Assembly: GCA_013398955.1 (NCBI GenBank)
Contig: VWPU01005320.1
Span: forward strand, 85,513-149,512
DNA length: 64,000 nucleotides
Direction of reading: 5' to 3'
DNA from: Callaeas wilsoni
Lineage: Eukaryota; Chordata; Aves; Passeriformes; Callaeidae
Shown here: one piece after another, positions 26,701 to 41,700 of the stretch
Layout of the letters: each line of letters begins with the position of its first letter
How positions within the stretch are numbered: the stretch's first letter is position 1
Made by a program: the position numbers and the translations under genes
The notes under the pieces: model-generated
What the model saw: the letters and a program-made list of their open reading frames with translations, nothing else
What the model was told of the DNA's origin: nothing
Databases searched by the model: none

Positions 26701-29700
26701 CATATTTGTGTCTGATAAAGTTGGATACTCAACCATTCAGTTTTCCCACAGTGTTCAGCATTTCGAACAGTCAACCTTCAACTAAGGCTTGCTCACTTGA
26801 CAACTGATTCACTCAAAATCATTAATCATTTCAAAGTATCCATTCTTTGCTTTTAACAGAAGATAAGTATTAACATTTCACATTTTATTTGAGACACAGT
26901 ATGATTGGAGTGATGCACTTCCAAAGTGAAATAGCACTTCAGTGTTCATGGGGGAAGAGTTCATCATGGATGAATATTGCCATCTTCCCTGAGTTTTTTG
27001 AATCAATTCCAACTTAGGAAATTTTACAGTTCAATGGCATTTTGCTTTCACCTCTCGAATCCTTCATGCCGAAAGTCAGTGCAGCTTTGCTCCCTTGAGC
27101 ACAATGGAATGAGAATAGTGAAGGAGTTTTAGCACACCAATAATACAGACCCTTTCCTGCTCTACTTACCACAAGCCTGATTTCTTCCTTTGGAGCAAGC
27201 TGTTCTAGCAGCTCAAAACCCAGCTGGTAACACAGAATGCTGGACTGGCACAGACCACATTCAACTGCTTTTTCATCTTTCTGACAGGTGTGAGAACCAC
27301 CCCAGGGTGCCTGAAACACATTGTTTATGATGGATATTATATCTTTTGAGATGCTGTTGTCTAAGCCCAAAGTGACACCATCGTCCTGGAGTTCCATCTG
27401 AAAGAAAGTGAAAAGAGTAAGGATTTATTATTCACTTAAAAGGCAGAGAACAAACTGTCTGCCTCTTCCTTCATTTCTGCTAGTTTTATATTACAGTACT
27501 GGGAACAATGTGAGATAAACTGTAACTCAGGATTTTAAACTGCCACTGGTGTTGAGGCCCAAGCTCGAACAGCTAGAGTAAATAGACAATTTCAAGCACA
27601 GAATCCATTAATTTTACCTGGAGACTGTCATCCAAAACACTTGTCCTTGGATTCACAATGTACAAACTTAGCTATCCAAAAACCTAGCTATCCAAAAATG
27701 TATGTAACCTAAGCTTATCAACAAATCTCTGCTTCAGTCTGTAAAAATAAACAAATCTCAAAGGAAAAATTCCTTTCACTAGTGTGAGGTTGGTATCTAA
27801 CCTGAATGTGGAGGTATCTAACTTCACTGAACATGAACCTATAATTTCTATAGAGAAAAAGACAGATGGCAGCTGTAGTGGGACTTAAATGCCTTACACT
27901 TCATGCCAGGCCCTTAGCAGAAAGAGAGTCAATACAGGAAAGCCAAAAGTGACTACAGAACTTCATTGTCCCTTCCACGTGGATGTTTTTCTTCTGCAAG
28001 TACCTGCTTCAGGATTAGATCAAACATCAGAATGAAGCAATTAAGATTCATTTCTTCATCTTCACACTCAAAATCAATTGTTTTTCCACTAGGATGTCCA
28101 AAATTCTTGAAAGGGCTGTGAAAAGGACTACGTATCGGACTCCGAAATGGGCTCTGGAAGGGGCTTGGGAAAGGACTCAGCATGTTGTGCTGAACTCTGC
28201 GCCCAGGGTCAGAAGCAACGCTTACCTGAAAACAGAAAAAAATCAACATGTCCAAACAACTGTTAGACATTTAAGCAATCTCATTCTATATGAAAATGCC
28301 AAAAATAGCGAGAACTCTGACAGCCTTGCCACTCCCTTCTGTAGTTTTTTTGCAAAATACACACGTGTCCCTTAACGCCACTGAATGACAGATACAATGG
28401 AAGTATAGGAACCATATTCTGCCCAGGTGTACACATTCTCTTCAGCTAAGTGGCTGACATCCATTATGTTATTCCTACTAAGGAGAATTTCAACATCATA
28501 AACCAAACTGAAAATTGGTTCACGCAGTAAAGCAGCCATCAGGTTACAATGATCTGCTCCATAATCCAAGGATACTGACTTTTAATAGCAGGAGGCGAAT
28601 AAAGGAGCCCACCTCAAGAGAACTTTGTTAACTAAGGCTGGACGAAGGATACAGGTAGCTGGAAATGAACTAGACACAATGGCAATAAGCTCTGTACGTC
28701 TGCACCGATTTATTCCCACACCACAGCAGGCCATCTAAACCAGCCTGAGAACCTCCAGGCACTGCAGGGAGATACACACTTGGATGACACACAAGGTCGA
28801 TTTTCAGGCCAGCTATGAACTCAAAGACCAGACAATAAGTTTGTCCATTTCTTCTGCTTAGTTTAGAAGTGATCATTGGCTAGGTGTGGCAGTGTTCTCT
28901 GCAGAGCTACAACAGACCACGTGTAAGGAATCATTAACTGCCTAGATGCTGTAGTTCCTTAAATCTCAAGAATCAGGGCTTTCAAGCAACCTTGTTCCTG
29001 ATGTCCTTGAAGCACTTCATCCAAACTACTGGGAAGTTAAGTCACAGCAGACCAAGTATGTGTAGTGCCTACATATTTGTACATTTTCTTCCAGACCATA
29101 AGCCTTTGACAGACAACTTTAGATCAAGTTCTGCATCTCTTGGGTTTGGGACAAAAAATGCAGAGAACCAGAAGTAAATTCTGCTCTCTCATCCTTTCAA
29201 AACATACCTGGGCCCACCAAATTCATACCAGAATACAAAAGGTCATTCTGGATGACTAGTTGTCCGTAACAACTTGTTCCTGATGGTTATTAATAGAAGG
29301 TGCAAAGAATAAGAGAGGTTGGAAAAGATACCAAGTTCCTACCTGTATTATCTTTACACTTTTATATGATAGAGTGATATTAACTGAAGTCATGCCAATT
29401 TTCTTTCACTTCAAAAATGATAGTGTTTTCAATCAAATGCTGCCATATTGAGAGATGATTATTAATTCTTCATGTGGACTCTATTAGGAAGACTGTTATA
29501 AGCAGAAAAAATTAGCAGGATAAATAAGTTACCCTCCGAGCTGCAAGATTTCCTGCCAGTTCACTGACTCTTGATTTTCTTTGATTTGCTAATTCTTTTA
29601 CAGAATTAACTCCATCAGAAAACATGCTGATTAGTAACTGAAGAGGAACAACAATGTCTAGCTCAGACAATACCTGAGGAAAGACAATAAATAAAAAAAG

Positions 29701-32700
29701 CATGAGTTTCAAGTTGGATCACAAACACCAGCTACTTTATATGCATTTTTATAACATGATCCTCAGTTCAGCAAGTTCTGTGCATTTAATTTTGGGATTC
29801 AATGAGGTGAAGTGCAAACTTAGATTTCTTTTAGAATCAGGGCAAAATAAAACAAGTACTTTCAAAATATTTGTTGGCATACACTTGGTGCACCTTGAGA
29901 TCAGTTTTATGCTGATTTAAGAATCAGAATGGTAACCTGTCAACATAGTGACAGGATTGTTAATTGCACAACACTTAGAGAATATTCATAATCTATTATG
30001 CCACCAACACTCAGATAAATATAAGATCAATTTTACTTGTCATTAAGTGCTATTAATTCAGGGAAAATCTAAAAAAATCATGCTTTACTTGAAAACTTTG
30101 TGTACCTAAAAATTGAAATTACAGTCAGGTAAATTGGTCTTTGCAGAGGCTTAATTAAAATAACCCTCAGCAGAAAAGAAGCAATAATGAAAAGTACAGG
30201 TATTATTCTGAGGTGCTGTGGAAAATTTTATATCCTTTTTGAATTCATTGCCCTCAGTTGACATGATTATCCTTGTAGCTTTTAATATGAACATTGGGTG
30301 AATGCCAGTTTTGTGGGCAAATATAGCACAAAAGGGCCAGAGCAGCAGAAACCTTGGTGAGTACAGAGCTAGTCTAATCCAGCTCTTCATATGCAGAAAC
30401 AACTTAGGCTGTTTCTGGAGTGTGGAATTAACTTTGGAATCTACAGACCAATTTCTGTGGAGACTAAAAAGTAGTGCTGTAAAACAGTCAGCCAACTGCA
30501 TGGCCCTAAAGACTCAACTGACAAAGAAATTCCCAGGCTTCCATTCTTAAAGAATAACAAAATCATTTATGTTGGAAAAGATCACCAAGATCACAGAGTG
30601 CAACCTTTGACTGAACCCCACCTTGTCAACCAGGTTATTGGTCATGATGGGTTAGCAGCACTCAGGGTCTGTCTACCAACCATCCTTATATTGGAGCTAA
30701 GCAAAGGGCAGAAAGGGTGCATCAACTTTGGAAAAGCAGATTCTTTTTCAAAATTAACAGCTGTTTCAGCATGACTTGTCAAGCGGGGACACTTACATGC
30801 AGCCAGAGCAATGCCTGCTCTTGCACAGAAGATGGATACCCTGTGAATCGACAGCTGATAAAGCCAAACATCTCCTCCAAGGAGAAAGGGAGAGGACAAA
30901 GCTCAGTGTCAAACATTTTGCTGAAAAACAGAGCAGAAATGTAGCATCACTGAGTTAGCATGGCATACACTGTGTGAGATAGGACAGAAAACTGGCAGAA
31001 AGCTAATCTTACTTGCAGCCTGCCCTCCAAGGGAGCTGAGCTAGGCTGCTGACACCACCTGTCCTGACTATACAAGGTCATCTCTAAATGTGGTGATGCA
31101 CCTTAGGAATTGACATCACATATGTCCAGTTCCATTTGATAGCAATATCTTTTCCAACATCCAACGCAAAAACTGGAAAATTTCTCATCTCGTTAGTCCA
31201 TTAGTCCATGTTTGCACTAAAAATTTACAGCAATACCTACAAATATGAACTTACAGTCAGTTTCAGAGCCCTGCCATCAGTTAAAAGGCAATGTGAAGTT
31301 TTACTGTCAAAGTCATAAACCAGACATAAAATTATGCCTCCACCACCATTCTTATTCTGGTGTTTCCTTTGCTCAATAGGGGAAGATATTAGCTAAATAA
31401 ATACATAAATGCCAGCTCTACAATCCCCACCATTTCTCATCAACTGGACAGGAGGAGAAAGATGGTCCTTCCAACATGCTGCAGGAAGCACACTAAAAAT
31501 GTGCCTTGCTCACACCAAAGAAGCATCCATGTAGTTGGCTCTTGATACAGATTTGAAGATATCAGGAGCAATAAAAGAAAACTTTCCCAAAGCTTAAATC
31601 CTTTAGTCTAAATACAGGTTATAAAAACAAATCCAAAGCATTCACTCACTAGTGTCTATTGCACATATAGGCATTTTTATTAGCTGTCACTATCTTACAA
31701 TGCTAAAACCCTCAACAAACACATGCAAAACCAGAATGATTCCAACATATGCCTACGCACCTCAGCACTTCCCGGAACTCTTTCAGTTGGTTATCGGGCA
31801 CTTCCGTCCTTATAGCTTCCAACCATTCTGGCATGATACACTCCCACACTGACTGGTTTATCACGTTGTATGGAATCAAGCAAAGGATTCGATTCAGCCC
31901 TTCTTTTAATTGGGTTACAGCACTACATGATTTGTCCCAGTATCCACCAACCTGTGGGTATTTCCAAGAATTATACTGATGAACGACATTTCTAGTCCCT
32001 GTAACTTGCTCAGTATCACAAATTTGCTCAGTGTGTTGCAGCCAGGTAACTCTAGGAGGTGATCATTAATACCTTCAAGGCAGAATTTAGAATTCAGCCA
32101 CGGAGCTGCATTATTTTTTTCTCTTTCATTTGACTCACAATACACAAAAGTATCATCCAAGACTTAAATGAAGTTTGCTCACTTCCAGGCCATGATTCAG
32201 TGTATTATTATTTACAATTCTCAAAAAGGCACAGATTTATTTGGTCAAACTTGCACCATCAATTTTTTTGCTCTGGGCAACTTCTTGATACAGTGCTAGG
32301 TCTTTTTATTTTGAAAAACTTGGTCTGTACAAGGTGTTCTTTCATGGGTGTTTGTTTAGGGTTTTTTTGAAGAAAGGTTCTAAGTGATGGAAGCAAAAAA
32401 ATATGCTTCTAAGTACATAAGTAATTGGCATACAGAGATTAATTATTCTAACTGACCTCGGCTCACATCTGCTGTTCCTGACTAATGGCTCTAGAGATGC
32501 CCGCTGTTTTGGCAGCAATTACTGGTAATCTCAGCCAACAAACTATTTTTCCTTCATTCATCACAGCTAATTTCATGGCTATTTGTCTTCATGTTCTAGT
32601 GAAGCCTTGCAAATCTGGCAAGTTTTTGGTCTAGTCTTAAGTATTGCAGTAGGGGGTAACAAAACTCAAAAGAGGGGTTGGATCCAAGAAAAAATCTGTA

Positions 32701-35700
32701 AGAGATTACAGTATGAGGTTCAGTTCTTCCTTTTTGCCTTAACCTCAAAGTCATGGTCTCTTTTGTTCAGTTTCTAACATTCGAAGCATCCATCCACCTC
32801 TCAAATTGCCTTAGCTGACCTCCAATCCTCCCACAGTCAGGTGTATCTTATAGCAATGGTTCAGAGTAAAACACACGTCCGTGCTGGTCTGCACACGTAC
32901 AGCAAATCTCATACATTAGGTCAAGAAAAATCCACGGATGCACAGTTCATGCCTGATGATGTAATATATCACATGAAGTCTTTATGGCCCTTCCAAGAAT
33001 AGCCACTTAATTTTACGAAACAAGCTCAACATGTCCTCTGGACGTTTTACATGAGAGGCTCAGAAAAAGAATGTCTTCCAAAAGCATGACTGAGTGGTGA
33101 GTTCTGCTTCATAACTAATGGACAGAAAGAATGACTCTTTCTAGAAGGAGCTGCACTAATGGTTGCACTTAGGCACCCTGGATAACCTTCCAGGTAAGTC
33201 TCTTCCTCTCCATCAGCAACAAGGCAAACTATGTCAGACTGATCTCTTAACTGAGTCACTCGAATTCGGTCTCTGAAGTTAGCATCAGTATTCCCAGAGT
33301 TCCCTTCAGTTACAACTCTGTGATTTCATAAACCTTAATTCACAGCTGCAGAGACAAAGTATGCAAAGAGCAAAGAAACATCACTAAAGGACAGGCTTAT
33401 TTCTGGGAGTAGGCAAATGATACCTTCCAGCAAAGACAAGTTCGGGTACTTCAGCAGCATTACGAAATTGTGAAGCTACCAAAAATGTACACTGTCTTCA
33501 ATACCTATAATATTCTTGCAACCTGCCTTCACATTAGTGTAAATAATGCCTACATTCTAACATAATAAAACTAAAAATGCTATGAAGAGGAAAAATTCCC
33601 AAATTCAACTGCTCTCTCTACCACTGAGACTTCTTTGTCTTGTTGGAGCTGGGAAAGAAAAGGTGTTTTTACTTAAGACTTTAATCTCAGTGGCAAATAA
33701 GGGAGCCTTCAGATAAATCGTTCTTACCCTGGCAAACTCCATTGGCTTAGGAAGGAGGCACATAACCATGACATCAAACCGGACATCACAAACAGTCTTC
33801 AACCACTTAGTAACAAACTGGGGCTTCAGCTTTTCAACCAGGCTACCAACTTCATCATCCATCATGTAAGCTGTAGAGTGAAACCACTGGAACACCATGC
33901 TAACCAGCCTTGCTAAACTCTCTGTGGGTGTATTCTCACTGGGAGTGCAAAGGCTCACCTGGAAGAGAGAAACACAAATCCATTTTCATTTCTAGAATTA
34001 AAGGCAGGAAATTTTTTGTCTACTGTATTTTGCCTATTTTCAGAGTTATGAGGATGCAGATTACATAGGAGACAGATGAGATGGTCAGTTTTAAGTAGAG
34101 GTTGGTACAAGACAATTGACAAAGCATTTCATAACCAGAAAATAACAATAAAAGAGAAAAAAACCCAGGCACTGAATTTTTTTGTTTACTTTCAACACTG
34201 AAAAACATCAGTATAGAGTGCTTTGACAAACTTTTTGGTTTGAACTTTAAAATTACTTTTACTTTCAGAAGGTACTGGAATAACTAGTAAAATATATGAC
34301 ATACATATACACATATATATAAAATGTACGACACAAAAAGACAAGTCAAATCAAGAGCTTCAAAAATTTTGAAAGAAGATACCTACTTAATGTAATAAGT
34401 GATCTTTACTTTGCAAAAAGCTTCCAATCTTGAATTGTTGTCCTCATTTGGGGCATTAATATGAGTTTTAAGTCCTCAGAAATTCCCACATAATAATTAA
34501 CATTCTTCTCCCCTTCTCCAAACTCTCTAAAATGATACCTGGACTGTAAAGCTGTCACAAATCTGAGACCAAGTTTTTACCCCAGTTCACAGGCCAGCAC
34601 ACTGCCAAGCTCTTAATAACCTGCTGTTTGAGCTCTTGGTGTCCTCTGGGGATAGGAGACAAAATTTCAAGTCAGGCTGCTGCACTGAATGCAAAGAATG
34701 GATAACAGAAGAATTTAGAAGCTCCTTTAGCCACCTATCAGCTGTTCATTGACATTTCCTAGTGAAAGCTGTACTCTCAGCACTTGGCAACCTGAAACTG
34801 GTGACCGCTGCCTCGCAGCAAGTGGACAAAGGAGAAATGTCCATGTCGTATCTGGAGGAAGAAATGACAGCACTCCTTCCCAGAAGACCAGAACCCATTT
34901 AACAAATGTTTTTCCGCCATAATTTTTCTTGAGATGAGGCAGCCACCAACCCTCTTGCCAATTCAAAGTACAGTCTTCTACTTCATTGCAGGTTGAAGTT
35001 AAGGTGTTTTGCTTCCTTATGCTTGGCTCAGTTGAGCATTAACTCGAAGGCAGTATCAGCTGGCAGCCTTTTTAGTAGGAACTCTTGACCCCTATCCCGT
35101 TTCTGCATGAAAGATAGTCATTTTATGAAAGAAAACAGCAACCCAAGATTTCTCACAACCTGTGTGGTCATCTCTGTCAATACCTACTACAGAGAGATCA
35201 AGAGATTTTACAAGATTAAAACGGAGACAGTGAGCTCTTCCTCCCTACCACAGAAAGGTACACTCTGAATGTCAGGGATGAGGCATGTACAGTGAAACAA
35301 AACCTGTTCTGTTCACACTTCAATTCTACGTCTGGAAATATAGACCTTCAGTCTTTATAAAACATTATTTGATACAGAATAGATGCATATGGCACAATTT
35401 AAAAAAATAATAGATGCCTTTGATTCTAAAACAACATTAAACAACAAAACACACAAGATGTCAGCAGAATATAAAAAGTTTATTCATGTAGTCCCTTGAA
35501 CTGCAGAGCAGCTTTTTTGGCACTATGGAATTCCACACCTACCACCCTGCCACCCAGAGATCCTGTCTCTGTTCAGATCATGGATGAGGGGTCCTGCTAT
35601 TTGCCCACCTGACACTGAGTGACTGAAGAGAGAGCCTGAGAGGAAAGGTGAACTGGAAAGAGCCTGAGAAAGAGAATTCTCCTTAAGGAGAACTGCAGAA

Positions 35701-38700
35701 TGCAGTTTCTGAGGATCTATCAGGCTGCAGCCCGGCCTAGCCAGCAGCAGCCCTGGCATTTTGGAACAATCTCAGGTAGCTACTGCGAGGGCTAGAACCA
35801 GCAGGGCTTCATTCTGCCACGCCACACCAGGTGAATGGAGTACACCGACTGGCACAGCTTGACCAAGCTGACTGCAGGAAGGAACAGCATCCCACTAAGA
35901 ATCCTCAAGCCTATTCAGAGGTAAGAGACAAAGCTCTGCTTCCAGAAAGTGATGTTGAAAGCCGGAAGGTGAAACATAGATTTTTAGGGGATTGCCTTTT
36001 AAAGTTAAAATAATGGCACTCAGCAAGGGGCACTTGCGAACAGAAGCTGATGGCAAATACAAAGTCAACTAAAAAACTGAGAGTGAATAATTCTGTTATG
36101 TGCTTTGTAGAGGACTCAGATGCAGTCAGCAGCTCCATCCAAACAAGTTGTGAAATCTCCAAGTCTGACAGCTTCACAGGACAAATTTTTGCTTACAAAT
36201 CAGAATAAATCTCCAATTAAAGAGAAGAAGGTGGGGAGGGGTAAAACTCAGACTTCAGAAAATAAAGGGGAGGGAATCAAGAAGAGTAAGAGAAGAAAGC
36301 ATGAATTTCTTACCAAGAACCATATTCCAAACTGGCTCAGGAGGCGTTGGTCATGCTTGTCATCATCTTTATTATCAAAGTCTGTGTTGTCCAGGGAGTG
36401 GTGGGAAGAGGAGAGGCCCATCTGTCTCCTGCGGTTGAGTTCATGCTCCCTCTGCTCTGCATGAAACTCTGCTTCTTTCAGCAAGCTATAAAACAAGCTT
36501 GGGGTCAGTGAATGCACCTTTCCTGCAGTGGACACAGGTGTCTAATCAAGAGTAACTAGATGTTAAGCCATATGATGTCATCGCTTTCCTGAAACAAAAT
36601 AACCTCAAATTCTAGGATTTCAGGCTGACTTTCTCATCAGAACAACACTCGCAGCTCATCCATTACCTGCTAAACCAGCCGCAGTTCAGTGTCTGCTCTC
36701 AAATTATCCCGGCGAAACTAAAATCCACCTCCACAAGATGTGCAGGCAATACCTACAGGACAGGCTGATCCTGGCTGTACACAGCGCCGGCTCCCAGGGC
36801 GCCGGATTACCTGATCACGGCTTCCACGGTGCACACGAGCTCCTCCGCCCCACACTCGCGGGTGTTGATGGGGGGCGGCGAGGTCTGGTACAGGTGGGTC
36901 TCTGCGGCCGCGCCCACCTCGCTGCTGTGGTGGTTGGAGTGGCACCTTTTGCAGTAGCGCACGGGCCTGTTGCCGTGGCGGCCGCAGCAGCCCGCCGAGA
37001 AACAGGTGACGACAGCTCTCCTGACGTGGGAGCTGCAGTTCTGGAAAATAAAAAAAGGGTTTATCAGGCCACAGTTATCAGGAAACGGAACTGAGAACAG
37101 GGATGAGAGTCAGCACTAGGGAGTTGGCTCAAGTGTTGGCAATTTCCAAAATAACTCTGTATAAGCACAATTGTGTGCAAGCTCCTGATGCCAAACATCA
37201 TTGACCTTCCGGAAAGATAAGCTCAGGACTAAACACTGAGCCTGGACTTAAATGTCACAGTTGCTCCTCTTCTGAAACACACCAAACTGACATTTAAGTC
37301 ATCAACCTCAACCTCCTGACTTGGAGTAGTCTCTAAATTTCACAGTAGTTCTCTTAACATCTGCTTATGCTTCAGAAGATCTTTTTAAGTTACAGGTAGC
37401 AACAGGTAGATCCTTAGGAGGGCAAAAAAATGGTGCCACCATGCCACAGTTTATGCTATGTAAGGATCTGCCTTATCATAGGAAACTGTACAAGCCTTTG
37501 AAATATGCACCTGAAATTTCTGCTTCCCGGTAATCCAGCCCAACAGAAAAGCTTTCTTTACCACATGAGAACTAGAATATGTTATACACTGTATTCCTTC
37601 CTATTAAAGTCTTATTAAAACACATTAGCTGGTATGTATTGCAAGCAGATTCTTTTTGTCAGCAATCTTTTTAGAGCCAAGCACTGAAGATTTTCAGTCC
37701 ATGTATTTTTAAAAGTACACATTTTACGGTATGATTTTTGCCCAATTTAGGATTAATCCAAGACTTCAAGGAGATGAGAAGAGATACAAACATTTAGATT
37801 TAAAATTCATCTCTTGTTCTATCCTCTTCATAAGCTGAGTTTTGGAATACAAACAGAGCTCAACTGCATAACTGAATTGCTTTACTAATTACCACTTAAA
37901 CTAAAACCTACAACTCAAATCAACATCGGCAGTTTTAACAAAAAGAAACCTGCTGCTGCTGAATCATTTCCATCCACCAATAAATGCATTCATGGATAAA
38001 TTGTGAAATTTTGGAATGGTACAAAGAAGAACACACTACACAGTAATGGAATGACATTACACACAACATCAAGTCATGCCTCATCACACAAATGGCTGAA
38101 TCTTACCTTCTTCTGACATATAGCAGAAATTTCAGCTGTAAGGGGAAGGCATACAAAACATGAACACAAAATGACGATCTTTCTGGTTTACTACGGCAGC
38201 CATGGGAAAACGGACATCCTGCAAGGAAGTCTCTGGGCTAAACCTGTGTTTGCAGAGACTACTGAAACCCCTAAGCCTGCATAAGTTTGGACACTGTACA
38301 ATTAGGCCCATGGCTATTTCTACTTTGAAATGCAGTAAGAGCCTCCGTACATTAAGTGTGGTGTGCTCTGCAATCCATCCACCACCTGCTTATGCTTCTG
38401 CCTCACAGACAGACTTGTAAAAGCACACCTTGTAGGCACACGGCTGTGGCATGCTGCAGGGGACATGGCTCAGATGGGCCTATACTGCCTGTGAAAGCTC
38501 TCAGCATAAAAGAGTAGTGAATAGGGATGAACAATGTAGAAGCAGCCACTATGTCTGTGGCCCATCATTTCAGAGTGAAATGTTTGCATATTCAACCTGT
38601 AAGCAGTAGCTATCTGATCTGTTGCCCTGGCAACATATGATTCAGTAAGTTTAGGTGGCTGATTAAAAAGAAGTACTTCCCTTAAGTAAATAAAACATTC

Positions 38701-41700
38701 TCAATCTGGGTAACAGTTCAACTAAAAGCAGACAGAAAAAAAATCTCAACTGCTTAAGAATTTTCAGTTTGCAAAGCAGAGAGAGGCAGTGTCTTTTTTC
38801 TATCCCTGGAAGGGTTATTTTAGGTAATATGCTGATTAGTCTGTCAACACCTTTGGTCTGCATTCTAGTAGATAATAAAGTATCAGGTTTTCTCACTGGC
38901 CAAAGGGCAGTGATTGGATGATTGGATCACCAAAAAATATTTTATGTCCTTTTCTGATATCCTTTGCAGTCTTGTGCTACAGATTTTCAGCAGCTTTAAG
39001 ACCTTTCTAATCAGACCCAGGTTACTGGAGGAACTAGCCCCGTATTTTGGACGCTGCTGTGGGACACAAATACTTTTTAAAAACTTGGCTCCAATTGTGA
39101 ATGCTTCAAGATTTGAAAATCTGTTCAATTGTCTCTGTTTCCTCACACATAAAGAGTTGCACAGTATTTCAGATAGACGATTAGTCAATTCTTCACAGTA
39201 CTTTAAGGACATTAAGCAGCATTAAGTACCAACTACTTTAAAACTTAAAAAAAAAACCCCAACACTTCTGAACAGAATGCAGCAGTTCAAGTAATACAGT
39301 ATGGAGAAATATCAGACGCATAGCTTTGTACAATTATGATTAGTTTGTACCTACCCTTAAAATACCTCTTACCTTGTGGCAGAAGAACATCAATCAACCA
39401 TTCACTGTGATCTCTGTAAAAATTTTATCTATAATTAGCTTTCTTTTTATATATATGTGTATATATATACACACATTTATTTTTGCACAGAGGAAATTTA
39501 GATAAATCAATGTGGTAGGCATTTTTCTGAAGCTTTTTTCAAACGTAGTTTTATAAATTGCAGACTGGTTTACATTACATCTCTTTGTTGTGCTGTCTTA
39601 CTGTAAATTACCACTTTGCTGATGTTGGTCACCATGTTCAAGGCTTTCAAAAATTACTTTTGAGACCTAAATTTACCAAATTAAAGGAAAGTGTGCTCTG
39701 AAAGTCTGACAGCTAAGAAATTATAACATAGAATAATAGATCAATGTAGAAAAGAAACCAAAGCACCAGTACTGTTTTCTGTGGGTGTCCTTAGAAGCTA
39801 TGCTTCTACCAAATACAATTACTTTTTCCTGCAGCTGTAAATCAATGATGACTTAAAAACCTAAGGTGAGATGTAATTGCTTTCCCCACAGCCAGTGTGA
39901 TTTAAAGTTGTCTGAAACTGAGGAGAAAAACTCTCCTTTAGGTTCTGAACTACCTGTAACCTTGTCCATTTGAAGTAACGACTGCCACTGCCCATAAGTA
40001 TTAGTAGATTTTGTATACTAATGCAAACCAAAATAGAAATTTAAAGGTAAAAAAGACAAGCAAAAATGAAAACAAAGTGAGGTTATTTTATCTCAGGGTA
40101 TATTCCTTCCAAGTACTGGCCAATCCTGGATCAATTTCTTTGATCTCTGCTGCTTCACAGTATATCTTAGAGACTAATCTGAAATACATGTTAAAAAAAG
40201 TAGTGACAGCTCTGTAAAAGAACTTTCACTGTAATATTCTGTTTTTACCGACAACTAATAGCTGATGACACAAAACGTTTCATAAGCATAAGCTTGTACA
40301 TTAATGAGGTTTTCCTATAACAGTCAATGCATCGCACAGTATCTATTCTTTCAGAGATCTCAAAAACTCTGTTTAAGGTAGGTGCAAATGTTGATCATGT
40401 GGGGTAAATATCTGTAATCCTTACTCATATTGAGTGGCAGTGTGCTCCATATATTTCAACAGGTTTACCTATATAAATTCTATGCTAATCATACTGCAAA
40501 AAAGCAAAACTCCAGAGTTCTGAACTCTGGACTCTGATAATGTCTATCATTTTCCAGCTCTTGGTTTACCTACCCCGCAATTCTTTGGCTGCATTCTTCA
40601 CAAAGATATAGGGGAGGTGGCTTATCACCCAAAGCCACAGACAGGGATGGGTCAATGCACATCTGAAACGTGGAGAAGGAAAAAGATTAACACTTCTGTT
40701 CATTGAAACTTGCTGAAAAAGTTCAACATGTTAATGCTAGGACATAAAGTATAACGCAGCTTCGATATGTATTAAGAGTATTTAGTATTCTGAAAGAAAA
40801 TACTCAGCATGTGGCTCAAAGATCTCAAACTATTTCTAACAAAGATAGGGATGTGAGAGCCTGTAAAAAAAAATACATATTTCAGTACCAATATTATCAC
40901 TTCCTGAAAGTGTGTTTTGTTATATACTCACATCACATATTCACTATACACTGCTACTTCTCTTTTCCCCAAAGAGATAGCACTTAGAGGATCCATTGTT
41001 TAGTACAAGGTAATGGAAAGGCCTGGATTTTTCTCTCTCAAAAATGCCTCTTCCAGCAAAAATCTAATTTTCAGTCATCACGGTTTTTAAGTATAGAGCA
41101 CAACTGCAGTGACAGAACAAAGACTCACAGTTCCCTTGGCAACATAGGTCCAGACTTTGTCTTGCATTAGCTTTTATCCTTTCACATAAGTCAGTTACAG
41201 AAAACAGTTACAGTTAACAGCCAGTTCCGTACACATTTGTCCAAGTGTTTTGTACTACTAAGGAAACACTCAACAATAGTATGCATACACTATATCTTAA
41301 CCACTCTGATCACTTTTACTCCATTGGAGTGCAAGACTTTGTAAATAAAGACAAGTACCTCTTTGGATGTTTCTCATCTTTGTTAACTAAATCATCTGTT
41401 CAAGTCAAAACAGGCTGCATTTTTCTGAGTGATGACTAATCAAGACTGGTTCTGTCAGAATTAGGCTAACAGATGACTCAAAAACATTCAGGTATTTAAT
41501 CTGCAAAGCTTGCAACTGTACTTTTTTTATATTTTGCTCTATTGTGTTATTAGCCTGAATCTAGTGATCACTACAACATGATGGAACACCTTTCAGCATT
41601 TTTCCTGTGAGAGAGGGATCATTGAGAATGATTGGAGTGGGCAGGAAGGCAGTTCCCTCCAGGACTTTTGAAATGTGTCATCATTAAGTCCTATCACAGT

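Noticed and set aside
38883..39212. 109-codon minus ORF in the intron between the 41-nt and 29-nt exons
   Set aside because: No AG site in the required phase, no recognised homology; length is plausible by chance in AT-rich DNA.
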